From the NCBI RefSeq assembly GCF_001426265.1, contig NZ_LMDG01000035.1, positions 62,001 through 126,000 on the forward strand: 64,000 nt of DNA, given 5' to 3'. The notes under the pieces are model-generated. The model ran no database searches. It saw nothing but the letters and a program-made list of their open reading frames with translations, and was not told where the DNA came from. The position numbers and the translations under genes are program-made. The first letter of the stretch is position 1; every line of letters begins with the position of its first letter. The stretch is from Rhizobium sp. Root1220. GTDB lineage: Bacteria; Pseudomonadota; Alphaproteobacteria; Rhizobiales; Rhizobiaceae. Below are positions 9,333 through 17,390 of the stretch, one piece after another.

Positions 9333-10205
9333 TCATGCTTCGCGCGGATCAAGAGCGTCACGCAGGCCGTCACCGAGCAGATTGAAGCCGATGACGACGA
9401 GGAAGATCGCCGCACCCGGCCACATCGCCATCCACGGCGCTTGGGACAGGAAGTTCTTCGCAACGTTCAGCATCGAGCCCCAGCTCGCGGCGGGGGGCTG
9501 CTGGCCGAGGCCAAGGAAAGAGAGGCTGGCTTCGGCAATGATCGCGGTCGCAATCGTGAGTGTCGCCTGGACCAGGATCGGCGCCGCGACGTTGGGCAGG
9601 ATGTAGCGGGTGATGATGCTGAGGTGCCTCAGCCCGATTGAACGCGCACCTTCGATATACTCCTCCGTCTTGACTGCAAGCACCTGTCCGCGCGTCAGCC
9701 GGATGAAGATCGGCATTGCCGAAAGACCGATCGCGATCATCGCGTTGCTCAGGCTGGGGCCGAGGAAGGCGGCAAGCGCGATGGCAGTGATCAGGAACGG
9801 CATGGCGAGGAAGGCTTCGGTGATCCGGGAAATGATCTGATCCACCCAGCCGCCGAAATAGCCAGAGAGCAATCCGAACGGCACCCCGATCACGACTGCG
9901 ATGGCAACCGAGAAAACGCCGGCCATGAGCGACGCCTGGGCACCCCAGATCATCCGTGAGAGAATGTCGCGGCCGATATCGTCGGTGCCCAGCCAATGTG
10001 CTGCCGAGGGCGCCTTGCGGATCGCCGACCAGTTCGTGGCGTTGGGATCCGGTATCGGCAGAAGCGGTGCCGCCATCGCCAGAACGGCGAAGAATGCGAT
10101 GATGCCAAGACCGACCAATGCACCCTTGTTTGCCTTGAGCTTGCGCCAGGCGCGGCTGGGTGCGCGTCGTTCAGCGATGACGACCACCTGATCGAGTGTG
10201 CTCAT
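9333..10205 (-). CDS. Peptide ABC transporter permease, DppC-like
   Basis: This 290-residue inner-membrane permease has the DppC layout: a short cytoplasmic N-terminus, a first membrane span (GALVGLGIIAFFAVLAMAAP), then a periplasmic loop with GTDDIGRDILSR and the permease core. The ATPase-contacting EAA loop is EYIEGARSIGLRHLSIITRY. The ATG at 10205 is chosen because it overlaps the upstream permease stop as ATGA; the open frame continues to 10289, but that extension lies within the upstream gene. It pairs with the DppB-like permease. Confidence 0.92.
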   Translation of the reverse strand: MSTLDQVVVIAERRAPSRAWRKLKANKGALVGLGIIAFFAVLAMAAPLLPIPDPNATNWSAIRKAPSAAHWLGTDDIGRDILSRMIWGAQASLMAGVFSVAIAVVIGVPFGLLSGYFGGWVDQIISRITEAFLAMPFLITAIALAAFLGPSLSNAMIAIGLSAMPIFIRLTRGQVLAVKTEEYIEGARSIGLRHLSIITRYILPNVAAPILVQATLTIATAIIAEASLSFLGLGQQPPAASWGSMLNVAKNFLSQAPWMAMWPGAAIFLVVIGFNLLGDGLRDALDPREA

Positions 10206-11149
10206 AGGGCGGCCCTCATGCGTGGATTGAGGAGGACGTAGAGCACGTCGGCGATGAGATTCATCAGGATAAAGCCGATTGCCGTGCACAACACCACGCC
10301 CTGGACCACCGCGTAGTCGCGGTTGAAGACAGCGTCGACAATCAGCTTGCCAAAGCCCGGGATCGTGAAGATCTGTTCTGTCAGGACAGCGCCGGCAAGG
10401 AGCTCGCCGAACAGCAACGCACCGAGCGTCACGATCGGAAGAACGGCATTGCGGAAGCTGTGTTCCAGCACCACGGCTCGTTCCGGCAGCCCCTTTGCAC
10501 GTGCTGTGCGGATGTAGTCGGCGCTGAGCACGCTCAGCATCGCCGACCGCGTATGGCGCATGAGTGTGGCAGCCAGCGCGTTGCCGAGTACGAAAGCAGG
10601 CATCAGCATGGTCTGGATCGATCGCAGCGGGTCATTGAAGAACGGCTCGTAGCCTGAAGCCGGCAGCCACCCGAGTTTTACCGAAACCAGCAGGATCAGC
10701 ATGATACCAAGCCAGAAGTTCGGGATGGAGAGGCCGGATAGCGCGACGAGGTTCGCGAGATAGTCGAAAATCGTATTCTTCTTGACCGCAGCAAGAATTC
10801 CCATCGGCACGCCGATCACCACGGCGAAGATCATCGACATGATAGCCAGCTGGATGGTGACGGGAAGCTTTTCGCCGACAAGCTCGAGGACCGGCTGGTT
10901 GGTACGCAGCGAGATGCCGAGGTCACCCTGGAGCACGGACCCGAGCCATGAAACATACTGGTAAGGCACGGGATCATTGAGCCGGTATTTCTCGCGCAGA
11001 TATTCGATCACCTGCGGATCACGCTCTTCCCCTGCCATGGCGAGGATGGGATCCCCCGGCAGGAGCTTTTGCAGCGAGAATACGAAGACCGAAATAATCA
11101 GCAGCGTCGGTATGGCGACCAGTAGCCGCTTGGCGATGTAGGTATACAT
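10202..11149 (-). CDS. Peptide ABC transporter permease, DppB-like
   Basis: The 315-residue protein has the DppB signature: the N-terminal span MYTYIAKRLLVAIPTLLIIS, the sequence LLPGDPILAM, and the EAA loop YIRTARAKGLPERAVVLEHS followed by FRNAVLPIVT. It forms the inner-membrane channel with the DppC-like gene, with which it overlaps by four bases. A strong hairpin precedes it, separating it from the binding-protein gene and probably lowering its expression relative to that gene. Confidence 0.92.
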   Translation of the reverse strand: MYTYIAKRLLVAIPTLLIISVFVFSLQKLLPGDPILAMAGEERDPQVIEYLREKYRLNDPVPYQYVSWLGSVLQGDLGISLRTNQPVLELVGEKLPVTIQLAIMSMIFAVVIGVPMGILAAVKKNTIFDYLANLVALSGLSIPNFWLGIMLILLVSVKLGWLPASGYEPFFNDPLRSIQTMLMPAFVLGNALAATLMRHTRSAMLSVLSADYIRTARAKGLPERAVVLEHSFRNAVLPIVTLGALLFGELLAGAVLTEQIFTIPGFGKLIVDAVFNRDYAVVQGVVLCTAIGFILMNLIADVLYVLLNPRMRAAL

Positions 11150-11175
11150 GAGCGATCCTGACAGGCGCGCGGGAT

Positions 11176-11201
11176 GTGCGGCGGAGGGGTCTCCGCCGCA
11201 C
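11176..11201 (-). promoter_or_regulatory. Hairpin between binding-protein and permease genes
   Basis: A perfect inverted repeat GTGCGGCGGAG / CTCCGCCGCAC with a GGGT loop sits in the gap after the binding-protein stop. There is no T-tract, so it is more likely an mRNA-stabilising or attenuating hairpin than a full terminator. Confidence 0.6.
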
Positions 11202-11210
11202 GGGGCCGTT

Positions 11211-12728
11211 CTATTCGGATTGGCTGGCTTTTTTCACGCCGGTGAGGCGGATCATGCCATCCGGCGACGGTACGAAGCCGGTGATGTTCTTGTGAAGTGC
11301 CCAGATCCAGGACTGATGGCCGAGATAAATGATCGGCATATCGTCGTTCAGGATGACCGCAGCCGCATCGTACTTCTGCTTGCGGACCGCATCGTCGGTG
11401 GAGGCGCGTGCTTCGTTGAGCAGCTTGTCCACGTCCGGGTTGCAGTATTTGGTGTCGTTGATGCCGCCCTTGCATGTGATGAACTGGTGAATGTTGCCAT
11501 CGGGATCGACGCGGCCGGACCAGTCCGAACGGCTGAGTTGATAGTTGCCGGCCGTCTGCTCCGACAACAGCGTTGCGAATTCCGTCGACTTCAGGCTGAC
11601 GTCAAACCCCGCTTCGGCCACCATCGACTGCACGATCTGCATCATCTGCGCAGCGACCGGGTTGTTCGGGATCTGCATCTCGACCGGTACACGATCGAAA
11701 CCGGCCTCCTTCACCAGAGCCTTCGCCTTGTCGAGGTCACGCGCAGGTACCGGGATGTCCTTGTCGAACCAAGGACTGTTCGGGGGAAAGGGCTGATTGC
11801 CACCGACTGCAGTACCTTCGTAGACGATCTGGTTCAGCGCATCGCGATCGATCGCAAGCGAGAACGCCTGGCGCAGGCGCTTGTCTTTGCCGAACGGATT
11901 GTCGGCGCGCGGACCGTTGGCGATATTGGCGTAAAGTGCCATGTAGCCGATGTTGACGACGTCGGCATATGTGAGGCTGGTGTCTTCCTTGACGGAAGCG
12001 GCGTCGGTCGCCGCAAGCCGCTCGATCATGTCGAGATCGCCGGAACGGAGGTTTGCGAGCCGCACCGTCGTATCGGGGATCGGCAGATAGGTGACCTTGT
12101 CGATGAACACATTATCCTTGTCCCAGTAGTCCTGGAACTTCTCGAGCACGATGCGGTCCTGTTGCACACGCTCGACGAACTTGAACGGACCTGCGCAAAC
12201 CGGATGGCTGCCGAAATTGGCGCCAAGTTCCTTGGCAGCCTTTGGCGAGACAATCATGCCGGCGCGGTCGGAAAGTTGCGCAAGCAGGGTCACGTCCGGG
12301 CTCTTCAGCGTAAACTTCACCTCATGATCGCCGGTTGCCTCGACCTTCTCCACCGAAGTGAGCTCGCTCTTCCGACGGGACTCCGGCAGCGTCATGTTGC
12401 GCTCGATCGTTGCGACGATGGCTGCAGCGTCCATCGGCGTCTCGTCGTGGAACTTCACACCTTCGCGAAGTTTCATAGTCAGAGCCTTGCCATCCTCGGA
12501 CCACTTCCACTCGGTCGCGAGCTGCGGCACGATTTTCAGGTCTGGCGATACGTCGACCAGCTTGTCGCACATCGCCGTATACACGATGCGGCCGACGAAG
12601 GTTCGCGACTGCGCCGGATCAAGCACATCGGCATCGTCCTGGAGGCCGATCTTGAGATCGGTTGCAAAGGCAGGGAGAGCGATGAGCGCTCCCGCAAGAA
12701 GGGTCGTCACGCGTGTGGCATTCTTCAT
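11211..12728 (-). CDS. Extracellular solute-binding protein family 5 (peptide-type)
   Basis: The 505-residue periplasmic protein has a signal peptide (MKNATRVTTLLAGALIALPAFA) followed by TDLKIGLQDDADVLDPAQSR, typical of DppA/OppA-like receptors. Further family features are the sequence LATEWKWSEDGKALTMKLREGVKFHD and a C-terminal YDAAAVILNDDMPIIYLGH. It delivers the ligand to the permeases downstream. The ggt gene in the operon suggests a gamma-glutamyl compound or small peptide. Its start overlaps the stop of the GntR gene as ATGA. Confidence 0.93.
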   Translation of the reverse strand: MKNATRVTTLLAGALIALPAFATDLKIGLQDDADVLDPAQSRTFVGRIVYTAMCDKLVDVSPDLKIVPQLATEWKWSEDGKALTMKLREGVKFHDETPMDAAAIVATIERNMTLPESRRKSELTSVEKVEATGDHEVKFTLKSPDVTLLAQLSDRAGMIVSPKAAKELGANFGSHPVCAGPFKFVERVQQDRIVLEKFQDYWDKDNVFIDKVTYLPIPDTTVRLANLRSGDLDMIERLAATDAASVKEDTSLTYADVVNIGYMALYANIANGPRADNPFGKDKRLRQAFSLAIDRDALNQIVYEGTAVGGNQPFPPNSPWFDKDIPVPARDLDKAKALVKEAGFDRVPVEMQIPNNPVAAQMMQIVQSMVAEAGFDVSLKSTEFATLLSEQTAGNYQLSRSDWSGRVDPDGNIHQFITCKGGINDTKYCNPDVDKLLNEARASTDDAVRKQKYDAAAVILNDDMPIIYLGHQSWIWALHKNITGFVPSPDGMIRLTGVKKASQSE

Positions 12729-13516
12729 TCCGTTCTCCTCTGTTTTCTTGTTTGGTGTTCGGCAGACAATGCGCCGTTGGGGTTCGGCTCTTCAGATGAG
12801 CTCTTGTTCCTTTCCGGCTGCTGATGGTCGAGCGACGTGATGCGGACGAGGCTTTCCTGCAACGTCAAAAGGTGCAGGCGCATGGCTTCGCCCGCCGCCC
12901 CAGGATCACGCGCGGCGATCGCATCAACGATCGCGGTATGCTGGCCGTAGGTCACCGTCCGGGTCCCGTTGGCACTGCGGGCGCGTTCCCGGATCGCCTG
13001 CCAGGCTTCATCCTGGCGCACGCGGTTGATGACGTCGAAGATCGTCAGGAAGAACTGGTTGCCGGCGCATTGCGCGATATGCCGATGCAATGCCCCGTCC
13101 CAGAGTTCGCGGCCGTCGGCGTCGGTGCTTTCATAAATCTTCTTGACGAGTTCATACATCCGCGTGACCTCGCCCGCCTTGGCGCGCATGGCGGCGAGCT
13201 GGGCGAGCTGTGGTTCAATGCGCAGGCGCACTTCCATGATTTCCATCAGGTCCGTGCCCGCGACGATCGAATCCACGTGCTCGCTCCAGCCGTCGGGGCG
13301 CCGCCCGGCAAAGGTGCCGGATCCCTGGCGGCGCCAAATGAGGCCCTCGGCTTCGAGCACTTCCAGTGCCCGGCGCACCGCGCGGCGGCTGACGTCCAAC
13401 ATGTCCGAGAGGGCGCGTTCGGTCGGCAATTTGCCGTCGGCATCCAGGCTGCCCGAACGCAGCAGCGTCCGGAGCTTGTCCAAGGCGTAATTTGAATTGC
13501 CGGTGGCTTCATCCAT
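12725..13516 (-). CDS. GntR-family regulator, FadR/FCD type
   Basis: The 263-residue protein has an N-terminal winged helix (ALDKLRTLLRS, LPTERALSDMLDVSRRAVRR, LEAEGLIWRRQGSGTF) and a helical FCD ligand-binding domain with the metal-binding type histidines (ALHRHIAQCAGN and MRLHLLTLQES). It heads the peptide/GGT operon and probably represses it and itself through the palindrome just upstream. The ATG at 13516 is preferred; an in-frame TTG at 13534 lies inside the operator. It overlaps the binding-protein start, so the operon is translationally coupled. Confidence 0.88.
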   Translation of the reverse strand: MDEATGNSNYALDKLRTLLRSGSLDADGKLPTERALSDMLDVSRRAVRRALEVLEAEGLIWRRQGSGTFAGRRPDGWSEHVDSIVAGTDLMEIMEVRLRIEPQLAQLAAMRAKAGEVTRMYELVKKIYESTDADGRELWDGALHRHIAQCAGNQFFLTIFDVINRVRQDEAWQAIRERARSANGTRTVTYGQHTAIVDAIAARDPGAAGEAMRLHLLTLQESLVRITSLDHQQPERNKSSSEEPNPNGALSAEHQTRKQRRTE

Positions 13517-13527
13517 GCAAATGGCTC

Positions 13528-13569
13528 GAACCAATTTCCTATTGGTTCAATCCAAACCCATATTGGTTC
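13528..13569. promoter_or_regulatory. Probable GntR operator of the peptide/GGT operon
   Basis: A perfect palindrome GAACCAAT-TTCCT-ATTGGTTC spans 13528-13548, immediately upstream of the GntR start. A further half-site ATTGGTTC is at 13562-13569. The placement suggests autoregulation. Confidence 0.65.
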
Positions 13570-13605
13570 GGGACGTCAAGTGATTTTTTGGGCACATTTT
13601 GCATT

Positions 13606-13620
13606 GCACAAATTTTGTGC
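13606..13620. promoter_or_regulatory. 15-bp palindrome in the GntR upstream region
   Basis: GCACAAATTTTGTGC is a perfect 7-bp inverted repeat around one base, about 90 bases upstream of the GntR gene. The rest of the gap from 13570 to 13839 holds this site and a terminator hairpin but no credible gene. The binding protein is unknown. Confidence 0.4.
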
Positions 13621-13676
13621 CGGGATATCCCCTGCGGCATCTCACGGTCGCGCAACTGTCGACAGTGACACACGTC

Positions 13677-13705
13677 AAAAGGCCCGTGGTCTCGCGGCCA
13701 CGGGC
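13677..13705 (-). terminator. Terminator downstream of the DenD-like gene
   Basis: On the reverse strand a stem GCCCGTGG / CCACGGGC with an 8-base loop is followed by CCTTTTG. It lies about 135 bases past the stop of the gene at 13840. Confidence 0.55.
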
Positions 13706-13839
13706 TATTGCGCATATGGTGGCGCACCGTGCGGCACGCGCTATCTCATCGAGAGCTTGGCAAACTCGCAACGGTAATGCGGAACGCGATCACTGTGCGG
13801 TTTCCGGCATGGCTAGACGGATACTCCTTACAACCGTCG

Positions 13840-14835
13840 TCACACGGCAAGGGGACGCTTCCCGTCGAGTTCATCCTCGATGTAAACCTCGATGATCTCG
13901 TCGAAGGATCTTTCCGCGGTGAAGCCGAGTGCGATGGCGCGTTCGGCCCCGAAACCCGGCGCCCAGCCCGCGCACATGCGCATGATCATCTCGTCGGGTT
14001 CCCGGCGGATGAGCGCAACTGCCTTGTCGCCTGCCACCCGCCGCAGCGCTTCGATCTGCTCTCCCACCGTCGCGCTGAGGCCGGGCATGGAGAGGTTACG
14101 GCGCGGGCCAACCTTGTCGACGTCGATTGTCGCGCCGTGGATCAGGAAGCCAACAGCCGAACGCGGCGAGGCGTGCCAGTGGCGAACGTCGTCGGAGACC
14201 GGCAGAACGGCGGGCTGGCCCACCAGCGGCTCACGCAGGATGTTGGAGAAGAACCCGGAGGCCGCCTTGTTCGGCTTGCCCGGGCGGATGCAGACGGTCG
14301 GCAGGCGGATGCCGATGCCATCGAAGAAGCCGCGACGCGAATAGTCCGACAACAACAGTTCGCCGATCGCCTTCTGGGTACCGTAGCTGGTAAGCGGTGT
14401 GGTGTGAAATTCGTCCGGGATCGGATAGGGGAGGGGAGCGCCGAAGACCGCGATCGACGAGGTGAAGACGACGCGGGGCTTGTAGCCGTCCTCCCCATTG
14501 GCGATACGGATGGCGTCAAAGAGGTAGCGCGTACCGTCGAGATTGATGCGATAGCCTTTGTCGAAATCAAGCTCGGCCTCGCCCGAAACGATCGCCGCAA
14601 GATGGAATATAACGTCGGGCCGACCGGAGACCAGCCGGGCAGCCTCGCCGGGCGCGGAGAGGTCGGCGGTCTTGAGTGCGACCTTGCCGGCAAAGCCATC
14701 GGGATTGTCGGGTGTGAACACATCGACCAATGTCATGGCTTTGATCGCACGCCCCCCGAGGGTGCCATCCTTCGTCAGGCGCTGCGCCAGTTTGCGACCA
14801 ACCATGCCAGCGGCACCGATGATGAGAATGTGCAC
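13840..14835 (-). CDS. denD: NAD-dependent epimerase/dehydratase family, D-erythronate dehydrogenase (DenD)-like
   Basis: This 331-residue extended-SDR protein starts MHILIIGAAGMVGRKLAQRL with the GxxGxxG NAD motif and has the catalytic SS...YGTQK (Ser, Tyr, Lys) triad. Its overall sequence (IVSGEAELDFDKGYRINLDG, FTSSIAVFGAPLP, LPTVCIRPGKPNKAASGFFS) matches the DenD family, which oxidises D-erythronate to 2-oxo-tetronate. The usual kinase and aldolase partners of that pathway are absent here. It is divergent from an FAD-linked dehydrogenase across an inverted-repeat operator, so it may act on another sugar acid of this cluster. Family assignment is strong; substrate is inferred. Confidence 0.78.
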   Translation of the reverse strand: MHILIIGAAGMVGRKLAQRLTKDGTLGGRAIKAMTLVDVFTPDNPDGFAGKVALKTADLSAPGEAARLVSGRPDVIFHLAAIVSGEAELDFDKGYRINLDGTRYLFDAIRIANGEDGYKPRVVFTSSIAVFGAPLPYPIPDEFHTTPLTSYGTQKAIGELLLSDYSRRGFFDGIGIRLPTVCIRPGKPNKAASGFFSNILREPLVGQPAVLPVSDDVRHWHASPRSAVGFLIHGATIDVDKVGPRRNLSMPGLSATVGEQIEALRRVAGDKAVALIRREPDEMIMRMCAGWAPGFGAERAIALGFTAERSFDEIIEVYIEDELDGKRPLAV

Positions 14836-14904
14836 GATATTCCTCCCTCAGCCATGTGCGCCGACTTCCCGGATGCCGAAGCGACGCCACAACAAAAATA
14901 TTGT

Positions 14905-14923
14905 AAGGTTGTCTGATAACCTT
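14905..14923. promoter_or_regulatory. Candidate GntR operator between denD-like and FAD-dehydrogenase genes
   Basis: AAGGTT-GTCTGAT-AACCTT is a perfect 6-bp inverted repeat in the divergent promoter region. Read on the reverse strand it contains TTATCAGACAA, which shares the TCAGAC core with the sites at 17318 and 20903. Confidence 0.6.
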
Positions 14924-15021
14924 ATATGACACTCTTGAAAACAGAATTGTTGATTGCGCGCAGGGATTGGCCGAAGGAACTTCGGTTGTGCCGCTCGAAT
15001 AGGTGGATACGGGAGGGGATC

Positions 15022-16467
15022 GTGAGCGGAGCGGACTACGTGGCCGACGGGACGCAATTCGTCGAGAGGCTGAAGCACGCGCTCGGCACCGACATGGTGC
15101 TGTCGGGAGAAGCCGTCGAGAAGTATTGCCGCGATTGGCATGGTGACGTAACGACAGGCGCGGTCGCTGTCCTTCGCCCACGCTCGACCGGAGAGGTTTC
15201 GACTGCTGTAAGGGCTTGCGTGGCGCTCGGCCTGTCGATTGTCCCCCAGGGCGGCAACACCGGTCTCGTGCTGGGCGCCACGCCCGACCATCCGGCGGAT
15301 CAGGTGGTAATCAGCCTCGAGCGGATGACGCGCATCCGGCGAATAGATCCCGACGATTTCTCTGCCGTGGTCGAGGCGGGTTGCATCCTTTCCGACTTCA
15401 AGGACGCCGTAGCGCACGCCGGCATGTTCTTCCCGCTAGCACTTGGCGCACAGGGGTCCTGCCAGATCGGCGGCAACGTTTCGACAAACGCGGGCGGCAT
15501 CAACGTCCTGCGCTACGGGATGACCCGCGAACTTGTGCTCGGGCTTGAGGTGGTCCTGTCCGATGGCTCGGTCTTCGATGGCCTGTCGACCCTTCGCAAG
15601 GACAATCGAGGCATCGACCTGAAGCAGATATTCATCGGCGCCGAAGGGACGTTGGGAATTGTCACCGCGGTTTCGGTGAAGCTGATGCCGGAGCCGGAAC
15701 AGATCGCAACCGCGCTTCTGGGACTCAATTCTCTCAACGACGCTATCAAGCTTTTCCGCCGGGCGCGCCGCGACTGCTGCGACCTGATGTCGGCCTTCGA
15801 ATTCATGCCGACACTCGCCTTCGTCCTCGCCCGGGAGGCCATGCCGGACCTTGTGATGCCAATGTCCGACGACTATCCCGCCTACGTGCTGTTGGAGATC
15901 TCCGGCTCGGGTCTGGTCGACATCGGCGATCTGATGGAGCGCTTCCTCGGTGCGGTGATGGAGGAGGGCCTTGTGACCGACGGGGTTATTGCCAGATCCG
16001 CGGCGCAGGCCCGCAACCTCTGGCTCTTCCGCGAAGGCATGAACGAAGGTCAGGCCAAGCGTGGCCCGCACTTGCGGACCGACGTGTCCGTGCCGCTATC
16101 GCGCCTCGCCGATTTCGTGCGCGATGCCGAAAAGGCCGTTACCGAGCGACTGCCTGATTGCATATGCGTTTCATACGGCCACGTCGGCGACGGCAACGTG
16201 CACCTTAATGTCCTACCTCCCGGGGATCTGCCGCGCGCCGAAATCGATGCAAGCATCTACCGCGCGAAAAACGCGATCAACGCGGTGCTTGACGCGTATG
16301 AGGGGTCGATCAGCGCTGAGCATGGCATTGGCCGGCTGAAGAAGTCCGACTACAGTGCTCGTCTTCCGGCGGTTCGGCGAAAGCTGCTAACCGCATTGAA
16401 AGTCGCCATCGATCCGTCGATCGTGATGAATCCGGGTTGCCAATTCGACTTCGAACAGCATTCATAA
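15022..16467 (+). CDS. FAD-linked 2-hydroxyacid dehydrogenase (GlcD / D-lactate dehydrogenase family)
   Basis: The 481-residue flavoprotein has the PCMH FAD-binding domain (RPRSTGEVSTAVRACVALGL, VPQGGNTGLVLGA, GSCQIGGNVSTNAGGINVLR) and the C-terminal oxidase domain ending in YGHVGDGNVHLNV and SAEHGIGRLKK. Such enzymes oxidise D-2-hydroxyacids such as D-lactate, glycolate or D-2-hydroxyglutarate and pass electrons to the respiratory chain. A GTG start at 15022 is chosen because GGGAGGGG lies just ahead; the open frame reaches back to an ATG at 14926 that has no such site and nearly touches the operator. A GntR gene follows 25 bases later. Confidence 0.85.
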   Translation: MSGADYVADGTQFVERLKHALGTDMVLSGEAVEKYCRDWHGDVTTGAVAVLRPRSTGEVSTAVRACVALGLSIVPQGGNTGLVLGATPDHPADQVVISLERMTRIRRIDPDDFSAVVEAGCILSDFKDAVAHAGMFFPLALGAQGSCQIGGNVSTNAGGINVLRYGMTRELVLGLEVVLSDGSVFDGLSTLRKDNRGIDLKQIFIGAEGTLGIVTAVSVKLMPEPEQIATALLGLNSLNDAIKLFRRARRDCCDLMSAFEFMPTLAFVLAREAMPDLVMPMSDDYPAYVLLEISGSGLVDIGDLMERFLGAVMEEGLVTDGVIARSAAQARNLWLFREGMNEGQAKRGPHLRTDVSVPLSRLADFVRDAEKAVTERLPDCICVSYGHVGDGNVHLNVLPPGDLPRAEIDASIYRAKNAINAVLDAYEGSISAEHGIGRLKKSDYSARLPAVRRKLLTALKVAIDPSIVMNPGCQFDFEQHS

Positions 16468-16492
16468 GCCGGGGAACCCAGAAGGACAGGGC

Positions 16493-17209
16493 ATGTCAGC
16501 GGATTTTGGTCAGATCAGGCGCAACGAGCATTTGCCCGCGCGTATTGCGGGGCAGATCGCGCGGGAAATTACCGAGGGCCGTATCCTTGCGGGTGAAAAG
16601 CTGCCGACCGAGCATTTTCTTGCCAACAGCTTCGGAGTCAGCCGTTCGGTGGTGCGCGAGGCGATCGCTCAGCTGCGCAATGAGGGCCTGGTGGAAACGC
16701 GCCAGGGGGTCGGGGCTTTCGCGACCGAACTCAAGGCGCGCCAGTCGATCCGTATCGAGCAGGACGATCTTCACGACCGGGCAACCTTCAGGGATCTTTT
16801 TCAGCTGCGTATACCGTTGGAAATCGAAGCCGCCGGTCTCGCCGCGATCCACCATACCGACATCGACCTTGCCAAACTTGATGAAGCGCTGGCGGCGATG
16901 ACGGGCACCGCAAAGTGGACCGATGAGGGAATCGTCGCGGACCTTGCTTTTCATCGCATCGTGGCCGCCGCAACCGGCAACGAGTATTTTGCATTGTTCG
17001 TCGGCTTCATAGCGGAGCGGATAAGCCTAGCGATCAACGCAGCCCGGGCCGCTGCGGTCCTTGAGGAAATCGTCGAGGTTACCATTGCGGAGCACGTGGC
17101 AATAAGGGATGCGCTCGCGACCAGGGATCCGCACAAGGCGCGCGACGCCATGAGGAGGCACCTGCTTGGGGCCGCGAACCGCATCGATCTCACACTCGAA
17201 TCCTACTGA
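16493..17209 (+). CDS. GntR-family regulator, FadR/FCD type
   Basis: The 238-residue protein has the winged-helix domain (ARIAGQIAREITEGRI, LPTEHFLANSFGVSRSVVRE, LRNEGLVETRQGVGAF) and an FCD domain with the pattern DLAFHRIVAAATGN and MRRHLLGAANR. It follows the FAD-dehydrogenase and precedes the FAH-family gene. It is the natural candidate to bind the TCAGAC-type inverted repeats at 14905, 17318 and 20903, with a sugar acid or its keto product as the likely effector. That last point is inference. Confidence 0.88.
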   Translation: MSADFGQIRRNEHLPARIAGQIAREITEGRILAGEKLPTEHFLANSFGVSRSVVREAIAQLRNEGLVETRQGVGAFATELKARQSIRIEQDDLHDRATFRDLFQLRIPLEIEAAGLAAIHHTDIDLAKLDEALAAMTGTAKWTDEGIVADLAFHRIVAAATGNEYFALFVGFIAERISLAINAARAAAVLEEIVEVTIAEHVAIRDALATRDPHKARDAMRRHLLGAANRIDLTLESY

Positions 17210-17214
17210 CTGCG

Positions 17215-17240
17215 CATAGCCGCGATGATCCGCGGCTATG
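17215..17240 (+). terminator. Hairpin after the GntR gene
   Basis: CATAGCCGCG-ATGATC-CGCGGCTATG is a perfect 10-bp stem six bases after the stop codon. The T-run downstream is weak (ACCTTTT). Confidence 0.55.
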
Positions 17241-17317
17241 ACTGGATACCTTTTCAAGGGGTAGCATTTTCGGTGCTGGACAGCCGGGAGAAGTATGACT
17301 AGAACAGTGCAACATTG

Positions 17318-17336
17318 TTGTCAGACATCCTGACAA
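17318..17336. promoter_or_regulatory. Candidate GntR operator upstream of the FAH-family gene
   Basis: TTGTCAG-ACATC-CTGACAA is a perfect 7-bp inverted repeat about 55 bases before the start. It is the clearest of the three related sites in the cluster. Confidence 0.65.
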
Positions 17337-17390
17337 TATGGCAAGGTGACTGGGGGTCGACTTTGCCGGGGAGAATGAGGAGGGCTTCAC

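Noticed and set aside
13580..13895. Short frames on both strands in the gap before the denD-like gene
   Set aside because: They overlap a terminator hairpin and palindrome and resemble no family.
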